From the NCBI RefSeq assembly GCF_009646095.1, contig NZ_CP045725.1, positions 3,534,001 to 3,598,000 on the forward strand: a stretch of 64,000 nt of DNA, in the 5' to 3' direction. The DNA comes from Raineyella fluvialis (GTDB lineage Bacteria > Actinomycetota > Actinomycetes > Propionibacteriales > Propionibacteriaceae). Below the pieces are notes generated by a model, which saw only the letters and a list, made by a program, of their open reading frames with translations, was not told the DNA's origin and searched no databases. Made by a program: the position numbers and the translations under genes. This document shows, piece after piece, positions 30,011-39,500 of the stretch; position 1 is the stretch's first letter, and each line of letters starts with the position of its first letter.

Positions 30011-30136
30011 CGTGCTCCGGGGTCGGTGTAAGTCCGAACCGGCGGTGAAAGTCCGCGACCCGGCTCCCTTCGTGGGAGTCGGTTGATCCGGTGGAATTCC
30101 GGGACCGACGGTGAAAGTCCGGATGGGAGGCGCACG
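30011..30136 (+). promoter_or_regulatory. FMN riboswitch (RFN element)
   Basis: The conserved RFN blocks are all present in order: CTCCGGGGTCGGTG, AACCGGCGGTGAAAGTCCGC, GATCCGGTGGAATTCCGG, GACCGACGGTGAAAGTCCGG and ATGGGAGG. P1 is closed by CGTGC (30011-30015) with GCACG (30132-30136). A variable arm TCCC-TTCG-TGGGA region lies in the middle. It precedes ribD by 141 bases and should lower riboflavin operon expression when FMN is high. Confidence 0.95.
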
Positions 30137-30277
30137 CGTACGTGGCGGCCACACGCCGGTCTGACCGGTGCTGTGCCACGGTGGCGATCGGCTGGCTGCC
30201 GATCGACCCGTCGTCACGTCCGAAAGCCGCCTCCCTTCGTGTCACCCCGGGGTCCTGCGAGGACCTGAGGAGGGGTG
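30137..30277 (+). promoter_or_regulatory. Expression platform between the FMN riboswitch and ribD
   Basis: This leader contains an 8-base-pair hairpin (CGATCGGC 30185-30192 / GCCGATCG 30198-30205) without a T-tract, then CCTCC (30230-30234) that could pair with the ribD ribosome binding site GGAGG (30269-30273). Control of translation by hiding that site seems more likely than termination, but this is inferred by eye. Confidence 0.45.
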
Positions 30278-31309
30278 ATGAACCGGCCGGACGCCGAACG
30301 CGATCTGACCCTGCTGCGCCGCGCCATCGCGCTCGCGCTCAACTCTCCCCTGCCGGACCCGAATCCACGCGTCGGCGCGGTCCTGGTCTCTCCCGACGGC
30401 ATCGTCGTCGGTGAGGGGTGGCACCACGGCGCGGGTACCCCGCACGCCGAGATCGAGGCCCTCCGGGTGGCGGGCGATGCCGCACGTGGGGCCACTGCCT
30501 ACGTCTCGCTCGAACCGTGCAACCACACCGGGCGCACCGGCCCCTGCGCGGTGGCACTGGCCGAGGCGGGGGTGGCCCGGGTGGTCTTCGCCCAGCCCGA
30601 TCCCAACCCCACGGCCGCCGGCGGCGGGGACACCCTGCGCGAGGCCGGCATCGAGGTCGCCGGCGGACTGCTGGCGACCGAAGCAGAGGCGGTCAACCGG
30701 ATCTGGACGCGCGCGCTGCGCCTCGGCCGGCCCTACGTCACGTGGAAGGTCGCTGCGACCCTGGACGGACGGACGTCCGCGGCCGACGGCAGCTCCCAGT
30801 GGATCACCTCACCCGACGCCCGTGCGGATGTGCACAGGCTGCGGGCGCTGTGCGATGCCATCGTCGTCGGGACCGGCACCGCGCTCGCCGACGACCCGCG
30901 GCTGACGGTCCGGGACTCCCAGGGGACCCCAGCTCCGCGTCAGCCACTGCGGGTCGTCCTGGGCGACCGCCCCGTCCCCGCGCACGCACAGCTGCGCTCG
31001 AGCGAGGCGCAGACGCTGTTCCTGACCGGCCACGACCCGGCTGCGGCCCTCGCCGAGCTCCACCGGGCCGGCATCCGGCACGTGTGGCTGGAAGGTGGCG
31101 CCACACTGGCGGCAGCCTTCCTCCGTGACGGGCTGGTCGACGAGGTGGTCGCCTACCTCGCACCGGCGCTGCTGGGCGCGGGGCGCCCGATGATCGGCGA
31201 CCTCGGTATCGGCACCCTGGCCGATGCCCTGCACCTCGACCTGGTCGACGTGACCCGCGTCGGCCCCGACGTACGAATGATCCTGGCTCCGGCCGGGAGG
31301 GAGGCCTGA
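30278..31309 (+). CDS. ribD: Bifunctional riboflavin deaminase / reductase
   Basis: A 343-residue fusion catalysing the second and third steps of riboflavin synthesis. The N-terminal deaminase has the zinc site HAE (His56, Glu58) and PCNHTGRTGPC (Cys81, Cys90); the C-terminal reductase starts near residue 150 (RPYVTWKVAATLDGRTS) and has GTGTALADDPRLTV. The ATG at 30278 overlaps a GTG and follows GAGGAGG. It is first in the riboswitch-controlled operon and is one base from ribE. Confidence 0.96.
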   Translation: MNRPDAERDLTLLRRAIALALNSPLPDPNPRVGAVLVSPDGIVVGEGWHHGAGTPHAEIEALRVAGDAARGATAYVSLEPCNHTGRTGPCAVALAEAGVARVVFAQPDPNPTAAGGGDTLREAGIEVAGGLLATEAEAVNRIWTRALRLGRPYVTWKVAATLDGRTSAADGSSQWITSPDARADVHRLRALCDAIVVGTGTALADDPRLTVRDSQGTPAPRQPLRVVLGDRPVPAHAQLRSSEAQTLFLTGHDPAAALAELHRAGIRHVWLEGGATLAAAFLRDGLVDEVVAYLAPALLGAGRPMIGDLGIGTLADALHLDLVDVTRVGPDVRMILAPAGREA

Positions 31310-31310
31310 C

Positions 31311-31939
31311 ATGTTCACCGGCATTGTCGAGGAGATCGGCGAGGTCGTCGACGTACGACCTGGGGAGGCCAGCGCGGTGTTCCGCATCCGCGGCCCGCAG
31401 GTCGTGTCGGATGCGCACCACGGCGACTCGATCTGCGTCAACGGGGTCTGTCTCACCGTGACCGGCCTCGAGGACGACACCTTCTTCGTCGACGTGATGG
31501 CCGAGTCCCTCGACCGTTCCGACCTGGGCTCGCTGCGACCGGGATCCGCGGTGAACCTCGAACGCGCGATGTCGCCCGGTGGACGGCTCGGGGGCCACAT
31601 TGTCCAGGGGCACGTCGACGGGACCGGGACGCTACGGGCGCGGACCCCGGGGACACCTGGGAGGTACTGGAGTTCAGCCTGCCCTCCGACCTGTCCCGCT
31701 ACCTCGTCGAGAAGGGGTCGGTGACCGTCGACGGCGTGTCGCTCACCGTCGTGGCGGTCCGTCCCGAGGCGTTCACGGTGTCCCTGATCCCGACCACGCT
31801 CAGCGACACGACCCTCGGCGTCCTACCGATCGGCGCCACCGTCAATCTCGAGGTCGACGTGATCGGCAAATACGTGGCGACCTACCTGGACCGGATCGGG
31901 ACCGGGTGGGCGCACCAGAATGGAGGAGACCATGAGTGA
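31311..31939 (+). CDS. ribE: Riboflavin synthase alpha chain (one apparent frameshift)
   Basis: A 209-residue riboflavin synthase after restoring one base. The two lumazine-binding barrels are visible: MFTGIVEEIGEV at the N-terminus with CVNGVCLTV and GGHIVQGHVDG, and, in the second half, VTVDGVSLTVVAV and the end of the C-terminal barrel. The frame breaks inside the CCCCGGGG tract at 31645-31652; adding one base gives RTPGDTWEVLEF, which continues into the second domain. A real null mutant of the operon's last step is unlikely. The end overlaps the ribBA start by eight bases. Confidence 0.9.
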
Positions 31940-33191
31940 GTTGCCGGTGGGGTTCAGCCCCATCGAACGGGCGCTCGAGGAGCTGCGGCAAGGCCGCCCC
32001 GTCCTCGTGCTGGACGACGAGGACCGCGAGAACGAGGGTGACGTCATCCTGTCCGCGCAGACCCTCACCGAGGAGTGGCTCGGCTGGACGATCCGGCACT
32101 CGTCGGGCTACCTCTGCGCGCCGATGACCAAGGCCCGTGCCGACGCCCTCGAACTGCCCCTGATGGTCTCCCGCAACACCGATCCGCTCCGTACGGCCTA
32201 CACGGTCTCCTGTGACGCCGCCGAGGGTGTCACCACCGGCATCTCGGCCCATGACCGGACCCGTACGCTGCGTGTGCTCGCCGACCCGGGCTCGCAGCCG
32301 GGGTCGCTGATCCGCCCCGGCCACATCCTCCCGCTGCGCGCACGTGATGGCGGTGTCCTGGAACGGCGCGGCCACACGGAGGCCGCCGTCGACCTGTGCC
32401 GGCTCGCCGGGCTGGAACCCGTCGGCGCCATCGGCGAACTGGTCCACGACGACGGCTCGATGATGCGTACGCCCGACGTCCTCGCCCTGGGCGAGGCCGA
32501 GGGACTCGCGGTGATCACCATCGCCGAACTGGCCAGCTGGCGCCAGACTCACGACCGGGTCCGGCGGGACGCCGTCACCCGGCTGCCCACCCAGCACGGC
32601 GAGTTCCGCGTCGTCGGCTACCTGGACCTGCAGACCGGGGCGGAACACCTCGCCCTGATCAGCCCCCAGGGCCTACGTGGGCGCGACGGCAGCGAGCCTG
32701 CCGTCCGGGTGCACTCCGAATGTCTCACCGGTGACGTGTTCGGGTCGCTGCGCTGTGACTGCGGTCCCCAACTCGAGCAGTCTCTCGAGACCGTGGCCCG
32801 ACGCGGCGGCGCAGTGGTCTACCTGCGCGGCCACGAGGGGCGCGGCGTCGGCCTGCTCGCGAAGCTGCAGGCCTACCACCTCCAGGACGCGGGGTGGGAC
32901 ACCGTCGATGCCCAGACCGAGCTCGGCCTGCCGGTCGACGACCGCGAGTACGGCGCCGCGGCAGCGATCCTCCACGACCTGGGCGTCACCCGGCTCGAAC
33001 TGATGACGAACAACCCCGACAAGGTGCGCGCCCTGCGGACCGCCGGGATCGAGGTGACGAGCGTCGCCCCGTCGTGGACCGCCCCCACCCCCGACAACGA
33101 GTTCTACCTGCGCACCAAGCGCGACCGCATGGGACACCACATCCTGCTCGACGGCGTCCCGCACTCCCTCGCCACCCCCCAGGAGGTCTGA
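31932..33191 (+). CDS. ribBA: DHBP synthase / GTP cyclohydrolase II
   Basis: A 419-residue fusion supplying both precursors of riboflavin. Residues 1-200 form 3,4-dihydroxy-2-butanone 4-phosphate synthase, with the metal-site DDEDRENEGDV and the RRGHTEAAVDL motif. Residues 205-410 form GTP cyclohydrolase II, with the zinc site HSECLTGDVFGSLRCDCG and the catalytic LRGHEGRGVGL. The ATG at 31932 follows GGAGGA inside the end of ribE, so the two are coupled. Both active sites look complete. Confidence 0.96.
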   Translation: MSELPVGFSPIERALEELRQGRPVLVLDDEDRENEGDVILSAQTLTEEWLGWTIRHSSGYLCAPMTKARADALELPLMVSRNTDPLRTAYTVSCDAAEGVTTGISAHDRTRTLRVLADPGSQPGSLIRPGHILPLRARDGGVLERRGHTEAAVDLCRLAGLEPVGAIGELVHDDGSMMRTPDVLALGEAEGLAVITIAELASWRQTHDRVRRDAVTRLPTQHGEFRVVGYLDLQTGAEHLALISPQGLRGRDGSEPAVRVHSECLTGDVFGSLRCDCGPQLEQSLETVARRGGAVVYLRGHEGRGVGLLAKLQAYHLQDAGWDTVDAQTELGLPVDDREYGAAAAILHDLGVTRLELMTNNPDKVRALRTAGIEVTSVAPSWTAPTPDNEFYLRTKRDRMGHHILLDGVPHSLATPQEV

Positions 33192-33192
33192 C

Positions 33193-33666
33193 ATGGCCGG
33201 TTTCGGCTCCCCGCACATCACCGCTGACGGCTCGGGCCGGCGCGTGGCCGTCGTCGGCGCCCAGTGGTATCCCGAGGTGACCGACCAGATGGTCGTCCGG
33301 GCCACCGCCGCTCTGCAGGAGCACGGGGTGAGCCAGGTGACGGTGGTCCGGGTCCCCGGCACCTTCGAGTTGCCCGTCGCCTGCCGCCGGCTCGCGGACC
33401 GGTTCGACGCGCTGGTCGCGCTGGGTGTCGTGGTCCGTGGCGGGACACCGCACTTCGACTACGTCTGCGAGGCGGCGACGATGGGCCTGACCCAGGTGGC
33501 GGTCGACACCGGCGTCCCCATCGGCTTCGGCGTGCTCACCTGTGACGACGAGCAGCAGGCCCTGGATCGGGCCGGCCTACCCACGTCGAAGGAGGACAAG
33601 GGCTACGAGGCCGGCATGGCCGTGCTCGCCACCCTGGACGCCCTCGACGCCGTCCCGTCCGCCTGA
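33193..33666 (+). CDS. ribH: 6,7-dimethyl-8-ribityllumazine synthase
   Basis: A 157-residue lumazine synthase, which forms icosahedral or pentameric shells around the penultimate step of riboflavin synthesis. VVRVPGTFELPVA, the ALGVVVRGGTPHFDYVC block (catalytic His) and PIGFGVLTCDDEQQAL are characteristic. It starts one base after ribBA and closes the operon. Its stop codon forms one edge of a small palindrome shared with the convergent rlmN stop. Confidence 0.96.
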   Translation: MAGFGSPHITADGSGRRVAVVGAQWYPEVTDQMVVRATAALQEHGVSQVTVVRVPGTFELPVACRRLADRFDALVALGVVVRGGTPHFDYVCEAATMGLTQVAVDTGVPIGFGVLTCDDEQQALDRAGLPTSKEDKGYEAGMAVLATLDALDAVPSA

Positions 33667-33680
33667 CCCGAATCGGGTCA
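33664..33680. terminator. Palindrome built from two convergent stop codons
   Basis: TGACCCG-AAT-CGGGTCA: the first TGA is the ribH stop, the last TCA is the complement of the rlmN stop. A seven-base-pair stem with a three-base loop could act weakly as a terminator in both directions. Confidence 0.5.
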
Positions 33681-34850
33681 GCGGGCTGTCGCGGCCAACT
33701 GGCCGCACGCACCGTCAATCTCACGGCCTCGGGTGTCCCGGATCGTCACCGGGACCCCGTGCGCCTCGAGGCGGCGGACGAACTCGTGCTCGTCCTGGCG
33801 CCGCGACGCGGTCCACTTCGATCCCGGTGTCGGGTTCAGCGGGATCAGGTTGACGTGGAACCAGCCCCAGTCGCCCCGTTTCCTGAGCAGCCGGGCGAGC
33901 CTGTCGGCCCGGTCCGCCTGGTCGTTGATGTCACGGATCAGGGCGTACTCGATGGAGACGCGCCGCTTGGTGGCCTTGGCATAGCGCCAGGCGGCGTCGA
34001 CGGCCTCGTCGACCTTCCAGCGGTTGTTGATCGGGACGAGGTCGTCGCGGAGTTCGTCATCGGGGGCATGCAGCGACAGGGCCAGCGTGATCGGCAGCCC
34101 CTCGGCCGCCAGCTTGTCGATCCCGGGGACCAGACCGACCGTCGACACGGTGATCCCCCGGGCACTCATCCCCAGCCCGTCGGGCTGGTCGGCCAGCAGC
34201 GTACGGATCGCCCGGATCACCGTGGCGTAGTTCGCCAGCGGCTCGCCCATCCCCATGAAGACGATGTTGTTGACCCGGCCGGTGGCACCCGGGACGGTGC
34301 CGGCGGCGAGCCTGGCATTGGCATCGACGATCTGCGCAACGATCTCGGCGGCGCTCAGGTTGCGCTGGAGTCCGCCCTGGCCCGTGGCGCAGAAGGGGCA
34401 GGCCATGCCACAGCCGGCCTGGGACGATACGCAGACGGTGGTGCGAGCCGCTGACCCGCCGGATGCCGGGTAGTGCATCAGCACGGACTCCACCATCGAA
34501 CCGTCATGCAGCTTCCACAGGGTCTTCACGGTGGTGCCGGCATCGGCGGTGAGGGAGCGGACCTCCTCCAGCAGCGGAGGGAACAGCGCGTCCGCGATCT
34601 CCTGACGTCGGCCCGCGGGGATGTCAGTCCAGTCGGCCGGGTCCGCCGTCGAGTGCACGAACCAGTGGCGCGACAGCTGCTGGGCGCGGAACGTCGGCAG
34701 GCCCAGGGCGGCCACCGCCTCCTTGCGCTCCTGCACGCCGAGGTCGGCCCAGTGCACCGGTGGCTTGCCGCGCCGTGGGGCGGTGAACACGAGTTGGGGG
34801 TGCGTACGCGGCCCCTCGACGACAGAGGACTCGGGTCGTTCAGAGGTCAC
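33678..34850 (-). CDS. rlmN: Dual-specificity rRNA/tRNA methyltransferase RlmN
   Basis: A 390-residue radical SAM enzyme methylating C2 of A2503 in 23S rRNA and A37 in some tRNAs. The [4Fe-4S] motif is CGMACPFC within [34 protein letters not shown] is the glycine-rich SAM motif; the C-terminal [11 protein letters not shown] holds the methylated cysteine. The GTG at 34850 is three bases from the cdsA stop and follows GGAG. The order cdsA-rlmN is usual for actinobacteria, but dxr, the usual next gene, is displaced by the riboflavin block. Confidence 0.95.
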   Translation of the reverse strand: MTSERPESSVVEGPRTHPQLVFTAPRRGKPPVHWADLGVQERKEAVAALGLPTFRAQQLSRHWFVHSTADPADWTDIPAGRRQEIADALFPPLLEEVRSLTADAGTTVKTLWKLHDGSMVESVLMHYPASGGSAARTTVCVSSQAGCGMACPFCATGQGGLQRNLSAAEIVAQIVDANARLAAGTVPGATGRVNNIVFMGMGEPLANYATVIRAIRTLLADQPDGLGMSARGITVSTVGLVPGIDKLAAEGLPITLALSLHAPDDELRDDLVPINNRWKVDEAVDAAWRYAKATKRRVSIEYALIRDINDQADRADRLARLLRKRGDWGWFHVNLIPLNPTPGSKWTASRRQDEHEFVRRLEAHGVPVTIRDTRGREIDGACGQLAATAR

Positions 34851-34852
34851 GT

Positions 34853-35754
34853 TCAAGCTCCGGGGATGAGGAAATGCATGAGGATCCAGGCGGTCGGGGC
34901 GGACAGGAGCATCGCATCGATGCGATCGGTGGCTCCTCCGTGCCCTGGGAGGAAGTCGCCCATGTCCTTGATGCCGAGGTCGCGCTTCACCAACGACTCG
35001 ACCAGATCCCCCAGGATAGCCGCGCCGACAAGGATCACCCCGACGAGCATGCCGATCCACCACGAGCTGCCCAGGACCAGGTGCCCGACCAAGGCCCCGA
35101 AGGCCGTCCCGAGCAGGACGGAACCGGCGAAACCCTCCCAGGTCTTCTTCGGACTGATGGTGGGCGCCATCGGGTGGCGTCCGAACAGCACACCGAAGAC
35201 GTAGCCCCCGGTGTCGGAGCAGATCACCGTGCCGAGCCAGAGGAGGACCCGCGCGGCACCTCGTCCCTCCCCCACCAGCAGGCTGACGAAGGCTCCCATC
35301 AGCGGCAGGTAGGCGATGATCAACATGCTGGCCGCGGTGTCCTTGACGAACCCCTTGGCGCCCTTGGGCAGCCGGACGAGGAAGGCGGCCAGGACGGTCG
35401 CACCGAGGCAGGCCAGCAGGAAGGTGGCAGCGTCGCCGACGGTCAACTGCGAGACGAGGTACGAGCCGGCCATCATCGCCACCAGGCCGACCTCGATCGG
35501 CACGATCGCCGAGGTCATGCCCACCTTGCGCAGGGCTTGGTGCACCTCGACGGCGGCCATCCCGATCAGGGTGTCGCCAGGATGACGAAGCCCGGCAGCC
35601 ACCAGAGCAGGCTCGCGATGAGGATCCCCGCCAGGACGACCCCCACCGAGATGGCGGCGGGGAGGTTCCGCCCGGCCCGGCCCGATCCGCGGCGCGTCGG
35701 CTGCTGCCGCGGACCGGGCCCGGCGGAGCCTTCCGGTGACCCGGTGGGCGACAA
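34853..35754 (-). CDS. cdsA: Phosphatidate cytidylyltransferase (one apparent frameshift)
   Basis: A 300-residue membrane enzyme making CDP-diacylglycerol, precursor of all phospholipids, after restoring one base. Eight or so hydrophobic segments are followed by the CDS signature: Ser-x-x-Lys-Arg, then Lys-Asp, then PGHGG and DR (residues about 260-285). The start is a TTG after GAGGTC, three bases from the frr stop; the N-terminal ~30 residues are Gly/Pro/Arg-rich. The frame breaks between 35569 and 35578, at a GGG or CC run. The gene is essential elsewhere, so a sequencing error is likely. Confidence 0.88.
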
Positions 35755-35756
35755 GG

Positions 35757-36314
35757 TCAGACCTCGAGGAGTTCGGCCTCTTTGGCCTTCAGCAGCTCGT
35801 CGATCAGGTCGGTGTACTTCTTCGTCGTCCGATCCAGCTCGGCCTCGGCGCGCTTGCCCTCGTCCTCGCCGATCTCCTTGTCCTTGACCAGCTTGTCGAT
35901 GGCCTCCTTGGCCGCCCGGCGTGAGGTCCGTACGGACACCTTGGCGTCCTCGGCCTTGGACTTGGCGAGCTTGGTGTACTCCTTGCGACGCTCGGCGGTC
36001 AGCTCGGGCAGTACGCAGCGGATCGAGACGCCGTCGTTGGACGGGTTGACCCCCAGATCGGAGTCCCTGATCGCCTTCTCCACCGCGTTGATGGCGCTGC
36101 GGTCGTAGGGCGTGATGAGGATCATCCGCGCTTCGGGAACGTTGAAGGAGGCCAGCTGCTGCAGCGGGGTGGGCGTGCCGTAGTACTCAGCGGAGAGCTT
36201 GTTGAACATCGCAGGATGGGCCCGGCCGGTCCGGATGGCAGCGAACTCCTCCTTGGCGAACTCGACTGCATGGTCCATCTTGGACTTCGCTTCGGTGGTG
36301 ATGTCGCCGATCAC
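35757..36314 (-). CDS. frr: Ribosome recycling factor
   Basis: A 185-residue protein that, with EF-G, splits post-termination ribosomes. Sequence landmarks are AIRTGRAHPAMFNKLSAEYYG and the C-terminal helix KKYTDLIDELLKAKEAELLEV. Length and start are standard. It lies between pyrH and cdsA in the usual rpsB-tsf-pyrH-frr-cdsA order. A gap of 148 bases to pyrH has no further gene. Confidence 0.97.
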   Translation of the reverse strand: MIGDITTEAKSKMDHAVEFAKEEFAAIRTGRAHPAMFNKLSAEYYGTPTPLQQLASFNVPEARMILITPYDRSAINAVEKAIRDSDLGVNPSNDGVSIRCVLPELTAERRKEYTKLAKSKAEDAKVSVRTSRRAAKEAIDKLVKDKEIGEDEGKRAEAELDRTTKKYTDLIDELLKAKEAELLEV

Positions 36315-36462
36315 GAGGGTTCCTTTCTCAGCGTGCGGCGGGCTGCCGCGGGTCAGTGGCGGCCGGCCCGCGTGAGCGGGGACGGCCGAGCCGCAGGAGT
36401 ACCGGATGGCTGCGGCCGGACCAGTCTTTCAGACCGTCCGCCGCCATGGGCGACGCCGCGCG

Positions 36463-37173
36463 TCACTTGTGGACTACAGTACCGATCTGCTCGCCCTTCA
36501 CGACGCGCATGATGTTGCCCTCAGTGTTGAGGTTGAAGAAGATCATCGGCAGATCGTTGTCCCGGGCCAGGCTGATAGCGGCTGCGTCGGCGACCTTGAG
36601 GTCGCGCGCGAGGTACTCGTCGTACGTCAGCGTGTCGAACTTCTGGGCCTCGGGGTTCGTCTTCGGGTCGCAGTCGTAGACGCCGTCGACACCCATCTTG
36701 CCCATCAGCAGGGCATCGACGTGCATCTCCAGGCCGCGCTGCGCGGCCACCGTGTCGGTGGAGAAGTAGGGCATGCCGGAGCCCGCGCCGAAGATGACGA
36801 CGCGCCCCTTCTCCATGTGCCGGTCCGCACGCCGCGGGATGTAGGGCTCGGCGACCTGGCGCATCTCGATCGCTGTCTGCACCCGGGTCGGGACGCCGGC
36901 CTGCTCACAGAAGTCCTGCAGGGCCAGGCAGTTCATCACGGTGCCGAGCATGCCCATGTAGTCGGCCCGCTCACGTTCCATGCCGGCCTGGTAGAGCTCG
37001 ACGCCGCGGAAGAAGTTCCCGCCGCCCACCACCACACACACCTGCACACCCGATTGCACGACCTCGGCGATCTGATGGGCGATGGAATCGACGACCCGAG
37101 GGTCGACCCCGACCTTGCCACCCCCGAAGGCCTCACCGGACAGCTTCAGCAGGATGCGGTGGTACGAACTCAT
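36463..37173 (-). CDS. pyrH: UMP kinase
   Basis: A 236-residue amino-acid-kinase-fold enzyme phosphorylating UMP to UDP. Landmarks: [12 protein letters not shown] at the N-terminus, [11 protein letters not shown], the [18 protein letters not shown] allosteric/UMP region and [11 protein letters not shown]. The ATG follows AGGAGATCTCC-like sequence at 37174-37185 (GGAGATC on the minus strand). It is separated from tsf by 124 bases that contain a strong hairpin, so it may have its own promoter. Confidence 0.96.
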   Translation of the reverse strand: MSSYHRILLKLSGEAFGGGKVGVDPRVVDSIAHQIAEVVQSGVQVCVVVGGGNFFRGVELYQAGMERERADYMGMLGTVMNCLALQDFCEQAGVPTRVQTAIEMRQVAEPYIPRRADRHMEKGRVVIFGAGSGMPYFSTDTVAAQRGLEMHVDALLMGKMGVDGVYDCDPKTNPEAQKFDTLTYDEYLARDLKVADAAAISLARDNDLPMIFFNLNTEGNIMRVVKGEQIGTVVHK

Positions 37174-37252
37174 GGAGATCTCCTGTGGGAATGCGTCGGA
37201 TGTGGGACTGCGGTACGTAGCCTACGGGGCAGCTGACCTGAGCCTGAGCGAC

Positions 37253-37288
37253 GACGTGCGCCACGGGGATACCCCCGTGGCGCACGTC
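37253..37288 (-). terminator. rpsB-tsf terminator: 16-base-pair perfect hairpin
   Basis: Arms GACGTGCGCCACGGGG and CCCCGTGGCGCACGTC pair perfectly around the four-base loop ATAC, ten bases after the tsf stop. It should end most rpsB-tsf transcripts before pyrH. Confidence 0.85.
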
Positions 37289-37297
37289 ATGGTCGGA

Positions 37298-38113
37298 TCA
37301 GGCGCCGGCTTCGAACCGGACGAAACGGCTGACCGTGAGGCCCGCCTTCTCCAGCATCTTGCCGACGGTCTCCTTGGTGTCCGAGACCTCGGACACCTGC
37401 TCCAGCAGGACGATGTCCTTGAAGAAGCCGTTGACGCGGCCCTCAACGATCCTCGGGATCGCCTTCTCGGGCTTGCCCTCCTCCTTGGCGATCTCCTCGG
37501 CGATGGCGCGCTCCTTGTCGACCTCCTCGGCCGGGACCTCGTCGCGGGTGAGGAAGCGAGGGTTCATCACCGCGATCTGCATCGAGGTGCGGTGCGCCGT
37601 GCCCTCGTCGTCACCCTCGAACTCGATCATCACGCCGACCTGCGGGGGCAGGTCGGAGGAACGACGGTGCATGTAGACGTTGGTCTTGCCGTCGAAGAAT
37701 GCGACGTTCTTGAGCTCGAGCTTCTCGCCGATCTTGGCGGCCAGCGACTGGATGGCCTCGTCGACAGTGCTGCCGTCGGGGAGCTTGACCGCCTTGGCGG
37801 TCTCCAGGTCGGTCGCCTTGGCGGCCTCGACGGCCTCGACGATGGTGTCGGCAAGAGCGATGAACTCTTCGTTCTTGGCGACGAAGTCCGTCTCGGAACC
37901 GAGCTGGACGAGGGCACCGCCCTTGTTGGCGACCAGACCGTTGGAGGCCTCGCGATCGGCGCGCTTCGCGGTCTTGGCCTGGCCGGCGACACGGAGGATC
38001 TCGACGGCCTTCTCGAAGTCGCCGTCAGCCTCGGTGAGGGCCTTCTTGGCGTCCATCATGCCGGCGCCGGTGGCGTCGCGGAGCTTCTTGACGTCTGCTG
38101 CAGTGATTGCCAT
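37298..38113 (-). CDS. tsf: Translation elongation factor Ts
   Basis: A 271-residue guanine nucleotide exchange factor for EF-Tu. The UBA-like N-terminus reads [21 protein letters not shown]; the exchange motif [12 protein letters not shown] (Thr-Asp-Phe-Val) is present, and the C-terminal core domain ends FVRFEAGA. It lies 36 bases after rpsB, the almost universal pair, and is followed by a perfect terminator. Confidence 0.97.
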   Translation of the reverse strand: MAITAADVKKLRDATGAGMMDAKKALTEADGDFEKAVEILRVAGQAKTAKRADREASNGLVANKGGALVQLGSETDFVAKNEEFIALADTIVEAVEAAKATDLETAKAVKLPDGSTVDEAIQSLAAKIGEKLELKNVAFFDGKTNVYMHRRSSDLPPQVGVMIEFEGDDEGTAHRTSMQIAVMNPRFLTRDEVPAEEVDKERAIAEEIAKEEGKPEKAIPRIVEGRVNGFFKDIVLLEQVSEVSDTKETVGKMLEKAGLTVSRFVRFEAGA

Positions 38114-38149
38114 CTGTTCCTTGGTCCTTCTGCGATTGTGCGGGTGGGA

Positions 38150-39073
38150 TCACTCGTTGTCGGTGGCGGGTGCCTCGGTGGCCGGGGCAGCCTGCGGCGC
38201 GTCAGCCTCGGGGGCCGGGGCAGCCTCCGGCGCCGCAGCCTCGGTCACCGGCGTCTCGGCGGCCGGCGTCTCGGCAGCCGGGGCGGCCTCGGCCTTGGCG
38301 GCCTCCTGGTTACCGGCGTTGAGCAGCTCCTTCTCCCACTCGGCCATCGGCTCGGCGGCCTCGGTGGAGGTGGCCTCGCCGGCGGAACGCGACATCAGGC
38401 CATCGGCCACGGCGTCGGCGATCACGCGGGTGAGCAGGGAGACGGACCGGATGGAGTCGTCGTTGCCCGGGATGGCGTAGTCGACCTCGTCGGGATCGCA
38501 GTTGGTGTCGAGGATCGCCACGATCGGGATCCGCAGCTTGCGGGCCTCGTCGACGCCGAGGTGCTCCTTCTTGGTGTCCACGATCCACACGGCCTGCGGG
38601 GTGCGGACCATGTCCCGGATGCCACCGAGGTCCTTGACCAGCTTGTCCTTCTCGCGCGACAGGCCGAGGAGCTCCTTCTTGGTGAGGCCGGAGCCCTGCA
38701 CCTTCTCGAAGTCCATCGCCTCCAGCTCCTTCATGCGGGCGATCCGCTTGGAGATGGTCTGGAAGTTGGTGAGCATGCCACCGAGCCAGCGCTGGTTCAC
38801 GTAGGGCATCCCGACGCGAGTCGCCTGCTGGGCGATGGCTTCCTGGGCCTGCTTCTTGGTGCCGACGAACAGGATCTGACCGCCGCGCGAGACGGTCTCC
38901 TTGACGAAGGCGTACGCCTTGTCGATGTACTTGAGCGACTGCTGCAGGTCGATGATGTAGATCCCGTTGCGCTCGTTGAAGATGAAGCGCTTCATCTTCG
39001 GGTTCCAGCGGCGGGTCTGGTGCCCGAAGTGGACACCGTTCTCGAGCAGCTCACGGGCAGTCACGACGGCCAT
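38150..39073 (-). CDS. rpsB: 30S ribosomal protein S2
   Basis: A 307-residue S2 with the usual core ([57 protein letters not shown]) and a C-terminal extension of about 55 residues made of Ala/Glu/Pro repeats ([25 protein letters not shown]), which is common in actinobacterial S2. The ATG at 39073 follows AAGGAGG; upstream in-frame codons belong to the leader. The promoter is about 190 bases upstream. Confidence 0.96.
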   Translation of the reverse strand: MAVVTARELLENGVHFGHQTRRWNPKMKRFIFNERNGIYIIDLQQSLKYIDKAYAFVKETVSRGGQILFVGTKKQAQEAIAQQATRVGMPYVNQRWLGGMLTNFQTISKRIARMKELEAMDFEKVQGSGLTKKELLGLSREKDKLVKDLGGIRDMVRTPQAVWIVDTKKEHLGVDEARKLRIPIVAILDTNCDPDEVDYAIPGNDDSIRSVSLLTRVIADAVADGLMSRSAGEATSTEAAEPMAEWEKELLNAGNQEAAKAEAAPAAETPAAETPVTEAAAPEAAPAPEADAPQAAPATEAPATDNE

Positions 39074-39300
39074 GGCCGTTCCTCCTTGCGGCGCGCGTAC
39101 GCGCCCACGGTTCGTCCGGTGCCGGCTTTCGGCACCGCCTGATGCAGTCACGTCCTCCACCCCGAAGGGACCGTACGGGACGCCCGGTTCACCCGCGCCG
39201 AGGCGCGGCTCCCACCGGTGGGACTGCATGCGAAGTCACCCCGAATGGTTCGAGGTGCTGGGAGCAGTCTAGGGCGGCCCCGGGAACGATGCCAGTTGAC
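39074..39300 (-). promoter_or_regulatory. rpsB promoter and structured leader (no gene)
   Basis: A minus-strand TAGACT (39271-39266) is a good -10 box, giving a leader of roughly 185 bases before rpsB. Near its 3' end a hairpin GGTGCCG / CGGCACC (39118-39124 with 39130-39136) lies about 50 bases before the ATG. Long structured rpsB leaders bind S2 for autocontrol in other bacteria; here that is an inference. No coding sequence is seen. Confidence 0.5.
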
Positions 39301-39312
39301 CCCCGTCCGGTG

Positions 39313-39345
39313 CCGTATCGGAGGAGCCGAAGGCCTCCGATACGG
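39313..39345. repeat. 12-base-pair perfect inverted repeat between rpsB and the M23 gene
   Basis: CCGTATCGGAGG and CCTCCGATACGG flank a nine-base spacer, about 40 bases upstream of the rpsB -10 box and 155 bases before the M23 gene. No gene ends here, so it is not an obvious terminator. The rest of 39346-39500 has no recognisable gene; CAGTCT at 39489-39494, six bases before the M23 GTG, is a possible leaderless -10. Confidence 0.6.
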
Positions 39346-39500
39346 ACATCGGCGCGACGCAGATCCGGCTCCCGGAGGACACGAACTGATCGGCCGTGCC
39401 CCGCCGGGCGATTCTCCACAGTAGACCGAGGTCCTGGTGAGCTGTCCACAGGCCGCGATGTCGGGGCTCATCGCGGGGCCTGGAGTCCCAGTCTGCGAGG

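Noticed and set aside
39412-39450. Two DnaA-box-like 9-mers (TTCTCCACA, CTGTCCACA) 30 bases apart
   Set aside because: They have one and two mismatches to the consensus, and there is no dnaA, dnaN or AT-rich unwinding element nearby. Too weak to suggest an origin.
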